Assembly: GCF_036248255.1 (NCBI RefSeq)
Contig: NZ_CP109178.1
Span: 8,437,001 to 8,501,000, forward strand
Direction: 5' to 3'
DNA length: 64,000 nucleotides
From: Streptomyces sp. NBC_01717
GTDB taxonomy: Bacteria; Actinomycetota; Actinomycetes; Streptomycetales; Streptomycetaceae
Part shown: one piece after another, positions 37,018 to 46,508 of the stretch
How the letters are laid out: every line of letters begins with the position of its first letter
Position numbering within the stretch: position 1 is the stretch's first letter
Program-made: the position numbers and the translations under genes
The notes under the pieces: model-generated
The model's input: only the letters and a program-made list of their open reading frames with translations
Database searches by the model: none
What the model was told of the DNA's origin: nothing

Positions 37018-37686
37018 GTGAGAGTGATCATTTTCGGTGCCACCGGGATGGTGGGCCAAGGTGTACTGCGGGCCTGCCTGCTCGACGACCGGGTCGAGAG
37101 CGTCCTGATCGTCGGCCGTACGCCGGCGGGCGTGCGGCATCCCAAGGTCCGTGAGGTCGTCCACCGCGACTTCACGGACTTCTCGGCGATCGACGCCGAA
37201 CTCACCGGCCTCGACGCGTGCTTCTTCTGCCTCGGCGTCACCTCGGCCGGTCTGAGCGAGGAGGAGTACTCCCGCATCACGTACACGTACACCCTGGCCG
37301 CGGCCCGTGCGGTCGCCGCCCACAATCCGGGGCTGACCTTCACGTACGTGTCCGGGGAAGGCACGGACAGCAGCGAGAAGGGCCGCACCGCGTGGGCGCG
37401 GGTCAAGGGGCGCACCGAGAACGAGCTCCTGGCGATGGACTTCCACGCGTACATGTTCCGGCCGGGCTACATCCAGCCACTGCACGGCGCGACATCGAAG
37501 ACCGCCATGTACCGCTGGATGTACCGCGGTGTCTCCTGGCTGTACCCGGTGCTCCGGCGGATCATGCCGAACCATGTGACGACCACCGACAACATGGGGC
37601 GCGCCATGATCGCCGTCGTCGGCCGGCATGGCTCCGGCGAACACATCCTGCGCAGCCAGGAGATCAACCGCGCGGCCGGGGCGTAG
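37018..37686 (+). CDS. NAD(P)-binding Rossmann-fold protein (atypical epimerase-like)
   Basis: A 222-residue single-domain protein. The N-terminal GATGMVGQG binds NAD(P); the central FFCLGVTSAGLSEEEY and TYVSGEGTDSSEKG blocks are typical of the NAD(P)H-binding/HIM1-like group. GTG 37018 has GGAG eight bases upstream. The usual YxxxK catalytic pair is not evident. It overlaps the convergent NUDIX gene by 23 bases. Function unknown. Confidence 0.85.
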   Translation: MRVIIFGATGMVGQGVLRACLLDDRVESVLIVGRTPAGVRHPKVREVVHRDFTDFSAIDAELTGLDACFFCLGVTSAGLSEEEYSRITYTYTLAAARAVAAHNPGLTFTYVSGEGTDSSEKGRTAWARVKGRTENELLAMDFHAYMFRPGYIQPLHGATSKTAMYRWMYRGVSWLYPVLRRIMPNHVTTTDNMGRAMIAVVGRHGSGEHILRSQEINRAAGA

Positions 37687-38173
37687 CCTCTCGGCGTCCG
37701 TCCCGGACGTGTTCCGCCAGCCGTTCGACGAAGACCCGCTGGCCCGCGACGAGACGCTCCGCCGCCTCATCCGGCGTGCACCAGGCGAACCGGTCGATCT
37801 CCGGGAACTCCTTCTGCACGCCGGACCCCCGGGGCCACTCCATGGTGAAGGTCCCGGGCTCGGCACGCGCCGGATCGACATCGGCCTCCATCGCCCACAC
37901 GACCACCGACTTGCCACCGGTCTGACGGGACTCACCGAGCGGCACCCACACACCGTCCGGTGCCGGATGGCCGAACTCCTCCTCGAACTCCCGGCGGGCA
38001 GCGGCCTCGGGCTCCTCATCGGGGCCGTACTCCCCCTTGGGCACCGACCACGCCGCCGCCTCGCGCCGCGCCCAGAACGGGCCGCCCATGTGCCCGATGA
38101 ACACCTCGAACCCGGCGCCCCCGTCCGTGGACCGGAACAGCAGAAGACCCGCACTGCGCTTCTGAGACGACAT
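37664..38173 (-). CDS. NUDIX hydrolase
   Basis: A 169-residue pyrophosphohydrolase. The Nudix box reads GEYGPDEEPEAAARREFEEE followed by FG, matching GX5EX7REUXEEXGU with both catalytic Glu residues. The SAGLLLFR start and WSVPKG strand resemble diadenosine polyphosphate or nucleotide-sugar hydrolases. ATG 38173 has GGGGAGA upstream. It is divergent from the large secreted glycosidase gene. Confidence 0.92.
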   Translation of the reverse strand: MSSQKRSAGLLLFRSTDGGAGFEVFIGHMGGPFWARREAAAWSVPKGEYGPDEEPEAAARREFEEEFGHPAPDGVWVPLGESRQTGGKSVVVWAMEADVDPARAEPGTFTMEWPRGSGVQKEFPEIDRFAWCTPDEAAERLVAGQRVFVERLAEHVRDGRREATPRPRG

Positions 38174-38332
38174 ACCGTCAAGTCTCCCCAATGATCACGT
38201 GTGTCATCGAGTCGCCGCACCCTGTTTCCCCTGAGGTTCCCGAGGCCCCCTGGTGCCTGGCGGTACGCGCGGCCATGCTGTCCGCCGACAGCGCTTACTG
38301 CCCGCCCAACCACCGCCATTCCGGGAGGATCT

Positions 38333-41300
38333 GTGGGACCTGGCATAGTCGGCAGAGCAACGCGACCCCTCGTACTGCTTGCGACGGTGTCCGCGATGAC
38401 GGTGGGGGCCATCGCCCCCGCCGTCGCCGATTCGACCCCCGACCCCCGTCCCCGTAACTCCGCCGAGGTCCTCAGACCCGTCGCGCCACCGGCCGCGAGC
38501 AACGCCGTCGGAGCGCCCCGATCCGTCGTGGACGGCGACGGCATCGAGACGGCCCGTACATCCCGCCCGATCGCACCCGGCATCCGTCTCAGCTCCTACG
38601 ACCGGCTCGAATCGGACAAGTGGCTGCGGGTCGACTCCCTCTCCGTCGACCTCGACGGCAGCGGCGCGCAGGCCGACTACCTCTCCACCGGCAAGGTGTC
38701 CGACCGGCGTACGGTCTCCGAGCTCGCCGCCGGACACGACGCCGGCCCCGGCCGCCGGACCGTCGCCGCGATCAACGCCGACTTCTTCGACATCAACCAG
38801 ACCGGTGCGCCCGAGGGCGTCGGCATCAAGGACGGCACGACCGTCCAGTCCCCGGCCCCCGGAGTCAACCGGGCCGTCGGCATCGGCCCGGACAGCGCGG
38901 GCCGCATCCTGAACCTGTACTTCGAGGGCACGCTCACCCTGCCGTCCGGGCAGCAGCCGCTCGCCGCGTACAACGCCGCCAATGTGCCGACCGGGGGAGT
39001 GGGCGCGTACACCTCGGCCTGGGGAACCGCCGACCGCGCACTGACCGTGGACAACGCAACACCGGTCGCCGAAGCGGTGGTACGGGACGGCAAGGTCGTG
39101 TCCGTGTCCCCCACCCCCGGCTCGGGCGCCGTCCCCGACGACACCACGATCCTCGTCGGCCGCGAGGCCGGAGCCAATGCGGTCAAGGCGCTCCAGCCCG
39201 GCGACCCCGTATCGCTGACCTACCGCGCACGCACCGACGGCGGCCCCGTACCGCGCACCGCCGTCGGCGGCCGGGAACTCCTCGTCGTCGACGGCGTCGC
39301 CCAGAACCACGACGGCGAGGGCAACAACACCGCCGCGCCCCGCACCGCCGTCGGCTTCTCCCAGGACGGCCGCACGATGCAGATCCTCACCATCGACGGC
39401 CGCCAGGCCGACAGCGGTGGCGTCACCCTCACCGAACTCGGCCTGATGATGCGGCGCGCCGGCTCGTACAGCGCACTGAACCTGGACGGCGGCGGCTCCT
39501 CCACCCTCGTCGCCCGCCGGCCCGGCAGCGACGCGCTCCAGGTGGAGAACAGCCCCTCCGACGGCACCGAACGCACCGTACCCAACGGTCTCGCACTCAC
39601 CGCCCCCGACGGCAGCGGCCGCCTCGACGGCTTCTGGGTCGACACCCGCACACCGGCCGGCTCCGCACCGGGCGTCGACCCGGTCAAGGGCGGCCACCCC
39701 GAGCGGCTCTTCCCCGGGCTCACCCGGCGCCTGACCGCGACCGGATACGACGAGACGTACGGCCCCGCCACCGGAACCCCGCGCTGGCGCACCACCCGTG
39801 GCGACGCCGGAACGGTCGACGGCAACGGCCTCGTCACCGCGCGCCGCAGCGGCACCACGGACGTCCGCGCCGAACGCGGAACCGCCCACGGCAGTACCAC
39901 ACTGACCGTTCTCGACGAGCTGGCCCGGATCGAACCGACCACCCGGCGGGTGGGCCTCGCGGACGCCGAAGCCATCGGCACCTTCGGCATCGTCGGACTC
40001 GACGCGCAAGGCACCAGCGCCCCCGTCGAACCGCGCGACGTCACCCTCGACTACGACCACGCCCTCTTCGACGTACGCGACGACAGCCAGGGCAACTTCA
40101 CCGTCACCTCACGCACCGGCAACGGCGCCGGGCAGATCAAGGCGACCGTCGCGGGCGTCACCACCGCCCTCGCGGTCAGCGTCGGCCTCACCGAGCAGGC
40201 CGTCTCCGACTTCGACGACGCCGGATCCTGGAAGTTCAGCCAGGCCCGGGCGAGCGGCTCCCTCTCCGCCACCTCCGACGGCCACACCGGCACCGGTCTC
40301 AAGCTCAGCTACGACTTCACCCAGTCGACCGCGACGCGCGCCGCCTACGCCGCGCCGCCCCAGCAGGTCGCCGTGCCCGGCCAGCCCCAGTCGTTCAAGC
40401 TCTGGATCAAGGGCGACGGCAAGGGAGCCTGGCCGACACTGCACCTGAAGGACGCAGCGGGCTCCGACCAGTTGCTCCGCGGACCGTACGTCACCTGGAC
40501 CGGCTGGCGGCAGGTCACCTTCGCCGTGCCGGCGGGCGCGGCCACGCCGCTCAGCGTGTACCGCTTCTATCTCGCCGAGACCGCGGCCGCCCAGCAGTAC
40601 ACCGGTGAGATCGTCATCGACGACCTCACCGCCCAGGTGCCCCCCACCGTCGACCTGCCCGAACAGAAGGCGCCCGTAGACCCGTTGATCGATCCGGCGG
40701 CGGTCACCGAACACCGGGACTGGCAGTTCGCGGTCATGTCCGACGCCCAGTTCGTCGCCCGTGACCCGGACAGTGCGATCGTCGCCCAGGCCCGGCGCAC
40801 CCTGCGCGAGATCAAGGCCGCGCACCCCGACTTCCTGGTCATCAACGGTGACCTCGTCGACGAGGGATCACCCGCGGACCTCGCCTTCGCCCACCAGATC
40901 CTGACCGAAGAACTCGGCGACTCACTGCCCTGGTACTACGTGCCCGGCAACCACGAGGTGATGGGCGGGAAGATCGACAACTTCATCACCGAATTCGGTC
41001 CTGCCCAGCGGACGTTCGATCACAAGGGCACCCGCGTCATCACACTCGACACCTCCGGCCTCACCCTGCGCGGCGGCGGCTTCGCCCAGATCAAGGAACT
41101 GCGTGCCCAGCTCGACGCGGCAGCCGAGGACCGCGACATCGACTCGGTGATGCTGATCGAACACGTACCGCCGCGCGACCCGACCGTTCAGAAGGGCAGC
41201 CAGCTGGGAGACCGCAAGGAGGCGGCACTGGTCGAACAGTGGCTCGCCGACTTCCGCCGTGCAACAGGCAAGGGAGCCGCGTTCATCGGCAGCCACGTCG

Positions 41301-41824
41301 GGGTCTTCCACGCCTCGCACGTCGACGGTGTGCCCTATCTGATCAACGGCAACTCCGGCAAGGCGCCGGCCGGCCCGGCGGACGAGGGCGGCTTCACCGG
41401 CTGGTCCCTCGTCGGCGCGGACCACGTCTCGCGCGGCGAACAGGCCGCCGCCCGGCAGAAGCCGTGGCAGGGCGCGCCCGACTGGGTCTCCGTCCAGACC
41501 AGGGCGCATGTCGACGCGCTGACCCTCGACGCGCCGTCCGTCCTCGCTGCCGGGAACACCGCGAAGGTCACGGCGACGGTCACCCAGGGCGCCCGCAGCG
41601 TTCCGGTCGCGTTCCCGCTGGCCGCCGACTGGACCGGGTCCCCGAACGTCCGTATCGGCGACCGTGACGGCGCCCGCCACCGGCACGTGGCGGTCTTCGA
41701 CCCGGCCACCGGCACGCTCACGGCCCTCCGACCGGGCACGGTCACGCTCGCGGTGACGGTCAACGGGACGACGCAGCGGACGCAGATCCACATCGCGGCG
41801 GCGGCCGCCGCTTCGGCGGCCTGA
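38333..41824 (+). CDS. Secreted phosphodiester glycosidase fused to metallophosphoesterase
   Basis: A 1,163-residue exported protein. Signal peptide from GTG 38333 (hydrophobic LVLLATVSAMTVGAIAPAVA, then ADSTP). NAGPA/phosphodiester glycosidase domain at about residues 55-435 (AAINADFFDINQTG, VDGVAQNHDGEGNN, LNLDGGGSSTLV). Big_2-like Ig domain about 445-535, a carbohydrate-binding-like jelly roll about 630-775, then a calcineurin-like metallophosphoesterase about 800-1030 (MSDAQF, VINGDLVDEG, VPGNHEV, LIEHVPPRD) and a final Ig-like domain. GGGAGGA supports the start. It probably strips phosphodiester-linked sugars and phosphates from extracellular glycopolymers such as teichoic acids; substrate inferred. 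Confidence 0.92.
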   Translation: MGPGIVGRATRPLVLLATVSAMTVGAIAPAVADSTPDPRPRNSAEVLRPVAPPAASNAVGAPRSVVDGDGIETARTSRPIAPGIRLSSYDRLESDKWLRVDSLSVDLDGSGAQADYLSTGKVSDRRTVSELAAGHDAGPGRRTVAAINADFFDINQTGAPEGVGIKDGTTVQSPAPGVNRAVGIGPDSAGRILNLYFEGTLTLPSGQQPLAAYNAANVPTGGVGAYTSAWGTADRALTVDNATPVAEAVVRDGKVVSVSPTPGSGAVPDDTTILVGREAGANAVKALQPGDPVSLTYRARTDGGPVPRTAVGGRELLVVDGVAQNHDGEGNNTAAPRTAVGFSQDGRTMQILTIDGRQADSGGVTLTELGLMMRRAGSYSALNLDGGGSSTLVARRPGSDALQVENSPSDGTERTVPNGLALTAPDGSGRLDGFWVDTRTPAGSAPGVDPVKGGHPERLFPGLTRRLTATGYDETYGPATGTPRWRTTRGDAGTVDGNGLVTARRSGTTDVRAERGTAHGSTTLTVLDELARIEPTTRRVGLADAEAIGTFGIVGLDAQGTSAPVEPRDVTLDYDHALFDVRDDSQGNFTVTSRTGNGAGQIKATVAGVTTALAVSVGLTEQAVSDFDDAGSWKFSQARASGSLSATSDGHTGTGLKLSYDFTQSTATRAAYAAPPQQVAVPGQPQSFKLWIKGDGKGAWPTLHLKDAAGSDQLLRGPYVTWTGWRQVTFAVPAGAATPLSVYRFYLAETAAAQQYTGEIVIDDLTAQVPPTVDLPEQKAPVDPLIDPAAVTEHRDWQFAVMSDAQFVARDPDSAIVAQARRTLREIKAAHPDFLVINGDLVDEGSPADLAFAHQILTEELGDSLPWYYVPGNHEVMGGKIDNFITEFGPAQRTFDHKGTRVITLDTSGLTLRGGGFAQIKELRAQLDAAAEDRDIDSVMLIEHVPPRDPTVQKGSQLGDRKEAALVEQWLADFRRATGKGAAFIGSHVGVFHASHVDGVPYLINGNSGKAPAGPADEGGFTGWSLVGADHVSRGEQAAARQKPWQGAPDWVSVQTRAHVDALTLDAPSVLAAGNTAKVTATVTQGARSVPVAFPLAADWTGSPNVRIGDRDGARHRHVAVFDPATGTLTALRPGTVTLAVTVNGTTQRTQIHIAAAAAASAA

Positions 41825-41861
41825 CCGACGGCCCCGCCCGCAACCCACGTGTGGACACATC

Positions 41862-41903
41862 GGTCCCGCACCCGGCCCTCCGCGGAGAGCCGGGTGCGGG
41901 ACC
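41862..41903. terminator. Strong bidirectional terminator
   Basis: Perfect 15-bp stem GGTCCCGCACCCGGC / GCCGGGTGCGGGACC with a 12-base loop, followed by TTTGCTTG. It sits between the convergent glycosidase and dhaM genes. Confidence 0.85.
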
Positions 41904-41920
41904 TTTGCTTGCACCGTGCC

Positions 41921-42331
41921 TTACACCTTGCGGTAGGAGTACGCCTCCGACGCAGCGGCCTCCACCGCAGCGAGATCGCCGCCCGCCGACGCGGTGACCA
42001 GCGCGGCCACCGCACCCTCGATGAACGGCGCGTCCACCAGGCGTGTCCCGTCAGGCAGTTCGTCGCCCTCGGCCAGCATCGACTTGACCGTGAGCACCGC
42101 GCTGCCGAGATCGACCAGCACCGCGATCCCCACGCCGCCGTCGACGGAACGGGCGGCTTCGGCGATCAGCTCCGCACTGGTGCCGAGCCCACCCGTCTGC
42201 GTGCCACCGGCCGCGGCCACCGGTGCCGTCGCACCACCGGCCGCCAGTCCCCTGGCCAGCTCGGCGACCGCCTCGGCGACCGGCCCGCTGTGCGAGACCA
42301 GCACGATCCCGACCTGCTTCTCCTCGCTCAT
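41921..42331 (-). CDS. dhaM: Dihydroxyacetone kinase phosphotransferase subunit DhaM
   Basis: A 136-residue EIIA-mannose-like protein (GIVLVSHSGPVAEAVAELA). His14 is the expected phosphorylation site, receiving phosphate from HPr and passing it to ADP bound to DhaL. It consists of the single EIIA domain, unlike the multidomain E. coli DhaM. It is the last gene of dhaK-dhaL-dhaM, with its ATG overlapping the dhaL stop. Confidence 0.95.
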   Translation of the reverse strand: MSEEKQVGIVLVSHSGPVAEAVAELARGLAAGGATAPVAAAGGTQTGGLGTSAELIAEAARSVDGGVGIAVLVDLGSAVLTVKSMLAEGDELPDGTRLVDAPFIEGAVAALVTASAGGDLAAVEAAASEAYSYRKV

Positions 42332-42951
42332 GCGTCGCCCCCGTTCTCCGCACCGGTGCCGCTCGTCCCGGCCAGTGCGGCGATCAGCAGTGCCGAGGAC
42401 GTGGCCCCCGGGTCCTGGTGCCCGATGCTGCGCTCACCGAGATAGCTCGCCCTGCCCTTGCGGGCCTGCATCGGTACAGTGGCGGCGGCGCCCGCCTCCG
42501 CCGCGTCCCGGGCCGCTCCGGGCGACGTCCCGAGCGCCGCGGCGCCCGGCAGCAGCGCATCGAGCATGGTCTTGTCCCCGGGGTGCGCCCCGCCCAGCTG
42601 GGCGACGGCCGCGACACCCACGGCGAACGCCTCGGCCAGCTGCTCCTCCGTCACCGCGGGCAGATCGCCCAGTGCCTTCCCCGTACGCCGCAGCAGCGTC
42701 CCGTACAACGGCCCCGATGCCCCGCCGACCGTCGAGATCAACTGCCGTCCCGCAAGCATCAGTACGGCCCCCGGCGTCTGCGGGGACTCCTTCTCCAGGA
42801 CCGCGGTCACCGCGGCGAATCCGCGCTGCATATTGCTGCCGTGATCGGCGTCCCCGATCGCCGAGTCGAGTTCGGTGAGGTGATCCGCCTCGCGGTCCAC
42901 CGCGGCTGCGGCTGCGGCCATCCAACGGCGGAAGAAGTCGGCGTCCAGCAC
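42328..42951 (-). CDS. dhaL: Dihydroxyacetone kinase ADP-binding subunit DhaL
   Basis: A 207-residue helical nucleotide-binding subunit. The conserved LDSAIGDADHGSNMQRGF carries the Asp residues that hold the two Mg ions and ADP; GGASGPLYGTLLR and GDKTMLDALLP follow as in DhaL. GTG 42951 is selected because AAGGAG lies five bases upstream; an upstream ATG would add an unusual extension. DhaL shuttles phosphate from DhaM to dihydroxyacetone on DhaK. Confidence 0.95.
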   Translation of the reverse strand: MLDADFFRRWMAAAAAAVDREADHLTELDSAIGDADHGSNMQRGFAAVTAVLEKESPQTPGAVLMLAGRQLISTVGGASGPLYGTLLRRTGKALGDLPAVTEEQLAEAFAVGVAAVAQLGGAHPGDKTMLDALLPGAAALGTSPGAARDAAEAGAAATVPMQARKGRASYLGERSIGHQDPGATSSALLIAALAGTSGTGAENGGDA

Positions 42952-43001
42952 AAGATCTCCTTGTCCCTGAAACATCGTCATGGGTGAACGGGCGGACGTT
43001 C

Positions 43002-43994
43002 TCAGCGGCCCCAGCGGAGGGCGGGTGTCTCCACCGGCGCGTCCCAGAGCCGCAGCAGCTCCTCGTCGAGCTGGCACAGCGTCACCGAACACCCCGCCAT
43101 GTCGAGCGAGGTCACATAGTTCCCCACGAGCGTACGAGCCACGGCGACATGCCGCTCGGACAGCACCCGCTGCACCTCGGCATTGAACCCGTACAGCTCC
43201 AGCAGGGGCGTCGCCCCCATCCCGTTGACCAGCACGAGCACCGGACTGGTCGGCTGCAGATCATCCAGCACCGCGTGCACCGCGAAGTCGGCGATCTCCC
43301 GCGACGTCATCATCGGACGTCGTTCCCGCCCCGGCTCACCGTGGATCCCGATCCCCAGCTCCAGCTCGCCGGACGGCAGATCGAAGGTGGGGGAGCCCTT
43401 GGCGGGGGTGGTGACGGAACTGAGCGCCACCCCGAAGCTCCGTGACGCCTCGTTCACCTGCCGGGCGATGGCCTCCACCCGCTCCAGCGGTGCACCCTCG
43501 TCGGCTGCCGCCCCCGCGATCTTCTCGACGAACAGCGTCGCACCGGTCCCGCGCCGCCCCGCCGTGAACAGACTGTCCGTCACCGCCACGTCATCATTGA
43601 CGAGCACCTTGGCGACCTGCACGCCCTCGTCCTCGGCGAGTTCGGCGGCCATCTCGAAGTTCAGCACGTCACCGGTGTAGTTCTTGACGACGAACAACAC
43701 CCCGGCGCCACTGTCGACCGCGGCGGCGGCGCGCACCATCTGGTCAGGGACGGGCGAGGTGAACACTTCACCGGGACAGGCGGCGGACAGCATCCCCGGC
43801 CCGACGAACCCGGCATGCAACGGCTCATGCCCGGACCCACCCCCGGAGACGAGCGCCACCTTGCCGGCGACGGGAGCGTCGCGCCGCATGACGACACGGT
43901 TGTCGACATCCACGGTCAGTTCGGGGTGAGCGGCGGCCATTCCGCGCAATGCGTCCGCAACGACGGTCTCCGGGACGTTGATCAGCATCCTCAT
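43002..43994 (-). CDS. dhaK: Dihydroxyacetone kinase substrate-binding subunit DhaK
   Basis: A 330-residue subunit that binds dihydroxyacetone covalently as a hemiaminal. His218 in GIGIHGEPGRER, His56 in GGGSGHEPLH and Asp109 in NYTGDVLNF match the E. coli DhaK active-site residues at the same numbers. First gene of dhaKLM; GGAGGTACC lies just before ATG 43994. No glycerol dehydrogenase or DhaR-type regulator is adjacent, so the source of dihydroxyacetone is not indicated. Confidence 0.96.
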   Translation of the reverse strand: MRMLINVPETVVADALRGMAAAHPELTVDVDNRVVMRRDAPVAGKVALVSGGGSGHEPLHAGFVGPGMLSAACPGEVFTSPVPDQMVRAAAAVDSGAGVLFVVKNYTGDVLNFEMAAELAEDEGVQVAKVLVNDDVAVTDSLFTAGRRGTGATLFVEKIAGAAADEGAPLERVEAIARQVNEASRSFGVALSSVTTPAKGSPTFDLPSGELELGIGIHGEPGRERRPMMTSREIADFAVHAVLDDLQPTSPVLVLVNGMGATPLLELYGFNAEVQRVLSERHVAVARTLVGNYVTSLDMAGCSVTLCQLDEELLRLWDAPVETPALRWGR

Positions 43995-44284
43995 GGGTAC
44001 CTCCTGATGAGATGAGCAGGCGAGCTGCTGAGCAGAATTTGCAGGTCAGAGCATGTGGTGCGAATTGTTGATCTTGGCGGTTCATGGCGGCGAAGGGCGG
44101 TTCCGTGCGGTACTGATGCTGACTCGATGCCGACTTTCCTGATGCGTTGTCAGGTTGGACAAAGTTGAGTGCGCGTTGCGCGTGCACATTTACATGTCAA
44201 GTATCAACGGGCGGATGAGGCTCCGCACGGGTCTCGACAGCGACTTCCTGGGCAGGGTGGAGGTGAACGTGCTTCTCGGGGTAG

Positions 44285-44680
44285 TTGAGTGGTCGGTTGC
44301 AGTCAGGGAGACCGAAGGCTGTCTGGTCCTGTCGGCCCAGCGGCGTGTTCGCGTTCCTGTACGAGCGGATGCAGGCGGGAACGGTTGGCCCCGTACTCAT
44401 CGTGCTGCATGACGGCCACGTGGTCGGCGCCATCGGCCCCATGGGGACCAGGATCGATCCCGGCGGTGCCGCGTGGCTGCTGCCCCAGTGCTTCGGGGTG
44501 CTGCCGCAGCGTCGGGGGCATGGCCGTGGCAGGGGCCTGTGGCGCGCGGCGATGCACTGGGGGCACCAGCACGGTGCCGCCTACCAACTCCTGCAGACCG
44601 AGGCAGGCGGCGCATCAGACCGCCTGTGCGCGACCGAAGGACTCACGTCGCTAGGGTTCGTCAACCAGACGGATGTATGA
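44285..44680 (+). pseudogene. GNAT acetyltransferase, N-terminally truncated
   Basis: The frame encodes the C-terminal about 100 residues of a GNAT enzyme (VLIVLHDGHVVGAIGPMG, QCFGVLPQRRGHGRGRGLW, YQLLQTEAGGASDRLC). The CoA loop RGHGRGRG is preserved, but the expected N-terminal about 100 residues are missing, and only a weak TTG start without Shine-Dalgarno is available. Upstream sequence is AT-richer than the average. It probably is a decayed gene; a short functional product cannot be excluded. Confidence 0.55.
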
Positions 44681-44990
44681 CCCGGTCCGGCTCCGGGCGA
44701 CGGCGGGGCGCCATCAGCTGGCTGGCGGAAATGAGGAGGAGACCGGCGAACAAGAAGGCGATTTCGCCGAAGAAGCGGATATCCCAGGAGGGGCTCGGCA
44801 GGATTCGGAAGTCGAAGAGGCCTTGTAGGACAAGGGACGTGCCAATCAGCAGGCCACCGAGGCCGTGGAGGTGGGGCCTGGTGACGTGGCGGCGAGCCGT
44901 TGGCAGGATCCACCCCGTTCGGAGCGTCACCAGCCCCACTGCGATCGCCAGCAGGCCCATGAGCATGCCCGCTCCTACCACCCATGACAT
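44661..44990 (-). CDS. Small integral membrane protein, 109 aa
   Basis: Three predicted membrane helices (AGMLMGLLAIAVGLVTL, LGGLLIGTSLVLQGLF, FFGEIAFLFAGLLLISASQL) separated by short charged loops. ATG 44990 has GGAG eight bases upstream; a longer upstream frame exists but is Arg/Pro-rich and unlikely. No family is recognised. Its 3' end overlaps the convergent GNAT remnant by 20 bases. Confidence 0.7.
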   Translation of the reverse strand: MSWVVGAGMLMGLLAIAVGLVTLRTGWILPTARRHVTRPHLHGLGGLLIGTSLVLQGLFDFRILPSPSWDIRFFGEIAFLFAGLLLISASQLMAPRRRPEPDRVIHPSG

Positions 44991-45132
44991 GAGGGCAGCT
45001 CCGTTCTCCGATCGGGTGAGGTCCGGAACGCGCGTAACACCCGCTCCGGAGATGCCCGCATCATCGCCAGACTCGGTGGGGCCTGGCAATGCCGGACCCA
45101 GGCAAGCCCTCGGTCGAACGGACCCCGCCGGG

Positions 45133-45702
45133 TCAGCCCGCTGACCGACAGCGCTCCGACGACGGGGCTCTCTGCGCAGCGGAGCGACATTCACCTTCGA
45201 GGATGCTGAAGATCATGGAGTCCCGCCAGCCGTCGCGGATGAGCGCCGTGTGGCGGAGACGTCCCTCGTACGTCATACCGATCTTGGCCAGCACCCGTGA
45301 GGAGCCGAGATTCCGCGGGTCACAGGTCGCGTAGATCCGGTGAAGCCCCAACTCGTCGAACCCGTATGAGAGAAGCTGCCGCCCGATTTCTGTGCCGACG
45401 CCCTGCCCCCATTCCCGCGGATGCACGATGTACGTGATCTCGCCCTGGCGCTGACTATGGCTGCGGACATGCAGCTCGCCCATGCCCACCACGTCCCGCC
45501 CGATGCGAGCGACATGGGGGAACCGGCACTGAGGGGTGTCCGACCAGGCTTTGGCCGCGGATCCCACGAAGTCCCGTGTCTGGTCCTCTGTGTTCGGCCC
45601 CCAGGACTGGTAGCGGCACACCTCCGGGAGGCACGCCCACGCGTGAATGGCCGGCCAGTCCTCCAAAACGATCTTGTCTAAGGTTACCGAGCGCTGACTC
45701 AT
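45133..45702 (-). CDS. RimJ/RimL-type GNAT N-acetyltransferase
   Basis: A 189-residue single-domain GNAT. Key segments: EDWPAIHAWACLPEVCRYQS, GEITYIVHPREWGQGVGTEI (CoA loop), GLHRIYATCDPRNLGSSRVL and KIGMTYEGRLRHTALIRDGW, the pattern of the GNAT_3 (RimJ/RimL) family. It acetylates protein N-termini or small amines; target unknown. ATG 45702 lacks a strong Shine-Dalgarno. Monocistronic. Confidence 0.92.
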   Translation of the reverse strand: MSQRSVTLDKIVLEDWPAIHAWACLPEVCRYQSWGPNTEDQTRDFVGSAAKAWSDTPQCRFPHVARIGRDVVGMGELHVRSHSQRQGEITYIVHPREWGQGVGTEIGRQLLSYGFDELGLHRIYATCDPRNLGSSRVLAKIGMTYEGRLRHTALIRDGWRDSMIFSILEGECRSAAQRAPSSERCRSAG

Positions 45703-46157
45703 AAGACGATCATGTTCGTCCCGGCACGCTGTCTTCAAGACCAAGCTCTCAACCGTGCTCATATTCGCCATCGGCGGTTTCGCCGACGCCCGGCTCGACC
45801 CGCGAGGCACTCCCGGTGCTGGTCAGTTCTCGGGTTCCGGCCCGCGACCACTCCCTGGTTCAGGCCCCGGGGAGTCGATCTCCTTGCACCGGATCGCTTG
45901 TGCCGCCGAGGAGCAGTACAACCGGCCCCGCTGTGCCCACGGCTCATGCCTTGAAAAGGACGGTCGGAACCATGAACTGCCCTGAAGCGCTCGAACGGCG
46001 CCGGGCGAGGCGTCATCCATTCGGCCCGCAGTGGTTGCTGGTGTGCGTCGTTGGAGGTGGGCTGTCAGTGCGCCTGCCGATAGTCGCCGGCGCCAGGAGC
46101 GGCCCGCCGAACGGGCTGGGCCGGCCCCACCGACCCACACGAGAGTTGGAGATTTCC
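45703..46157. other. Gap between GNAT and DUF2945-like genes
   Basis: 455 bases. No frame with recognisable motifs. Holds the promoters of the two divergent genes. Confidence 0.4.
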
Positions 46158-46331
46158 ATGCCGTACCGCAAGGGACAGCAAGTGGAGTACCGCGACCAGC
46201 AGGACGAGCTTCAGCGGGGCGAGATCCGCAGTGCTGAGGGCAGCGGGGCGCAGACGCGCTACGCCGTCCAGAACGAGGCGACCATGCGCGAAGACAAGGT
46301 CAGCGAGCACCAGATCGAGCGAGAGCTGTAA
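46158..46331 (+). CDS. DUF2945 / hypervirulence-associated TUDOR-like small protein
   Basis: A 57-residue protein with the strand pattern of the HVA1/DUF2945 family (RKGQQVEYRDQQDELQRGEI, TRYAVQNE) and a charged C-terminal tail (REDKVSEHQIEREL). Family members are short, stress-linked and uncharacterised. GGAG lies eight bases before ATG 46158. A strong terminator follows 20 bases after the stop, so it is a single-gene unit. Confidence 0.65.
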   Translation: MPYRKGQQVEYRDQQDELQRGEIRSAEGSGAQTRYAVQNEATMREDKVSEHQIEREL

Positions 46332-46350
46332 CAACAGCTTTGCCGAAGCG

Positions 46351-46381
46351 GCCGCCGTTGCACGCAAAGTGCAACGGCGGC
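46351..46381 (+). terminator. Terminator after DUF2945-like gene
   Basis: Perfect 13-bp stem GCCGCCGTTGCAC / GTGCAACGGCGGC with loop GCAAA, followed by TGCTTGTGTTT. Confidence 0.85.
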
Positions 46382-46508
46382 TGCTTGTGTTTCATCGCAG
46401 CTGGGGCCCGGCCACGGACATTCGGGCTCGCTCACTCCCGAGTACCCAGGCCGCCGAAGCGTCCCGCAAGTGGGGCGCTGGGTCTGGAGAAGTCAAGGCC
46501 CGGCGCTG

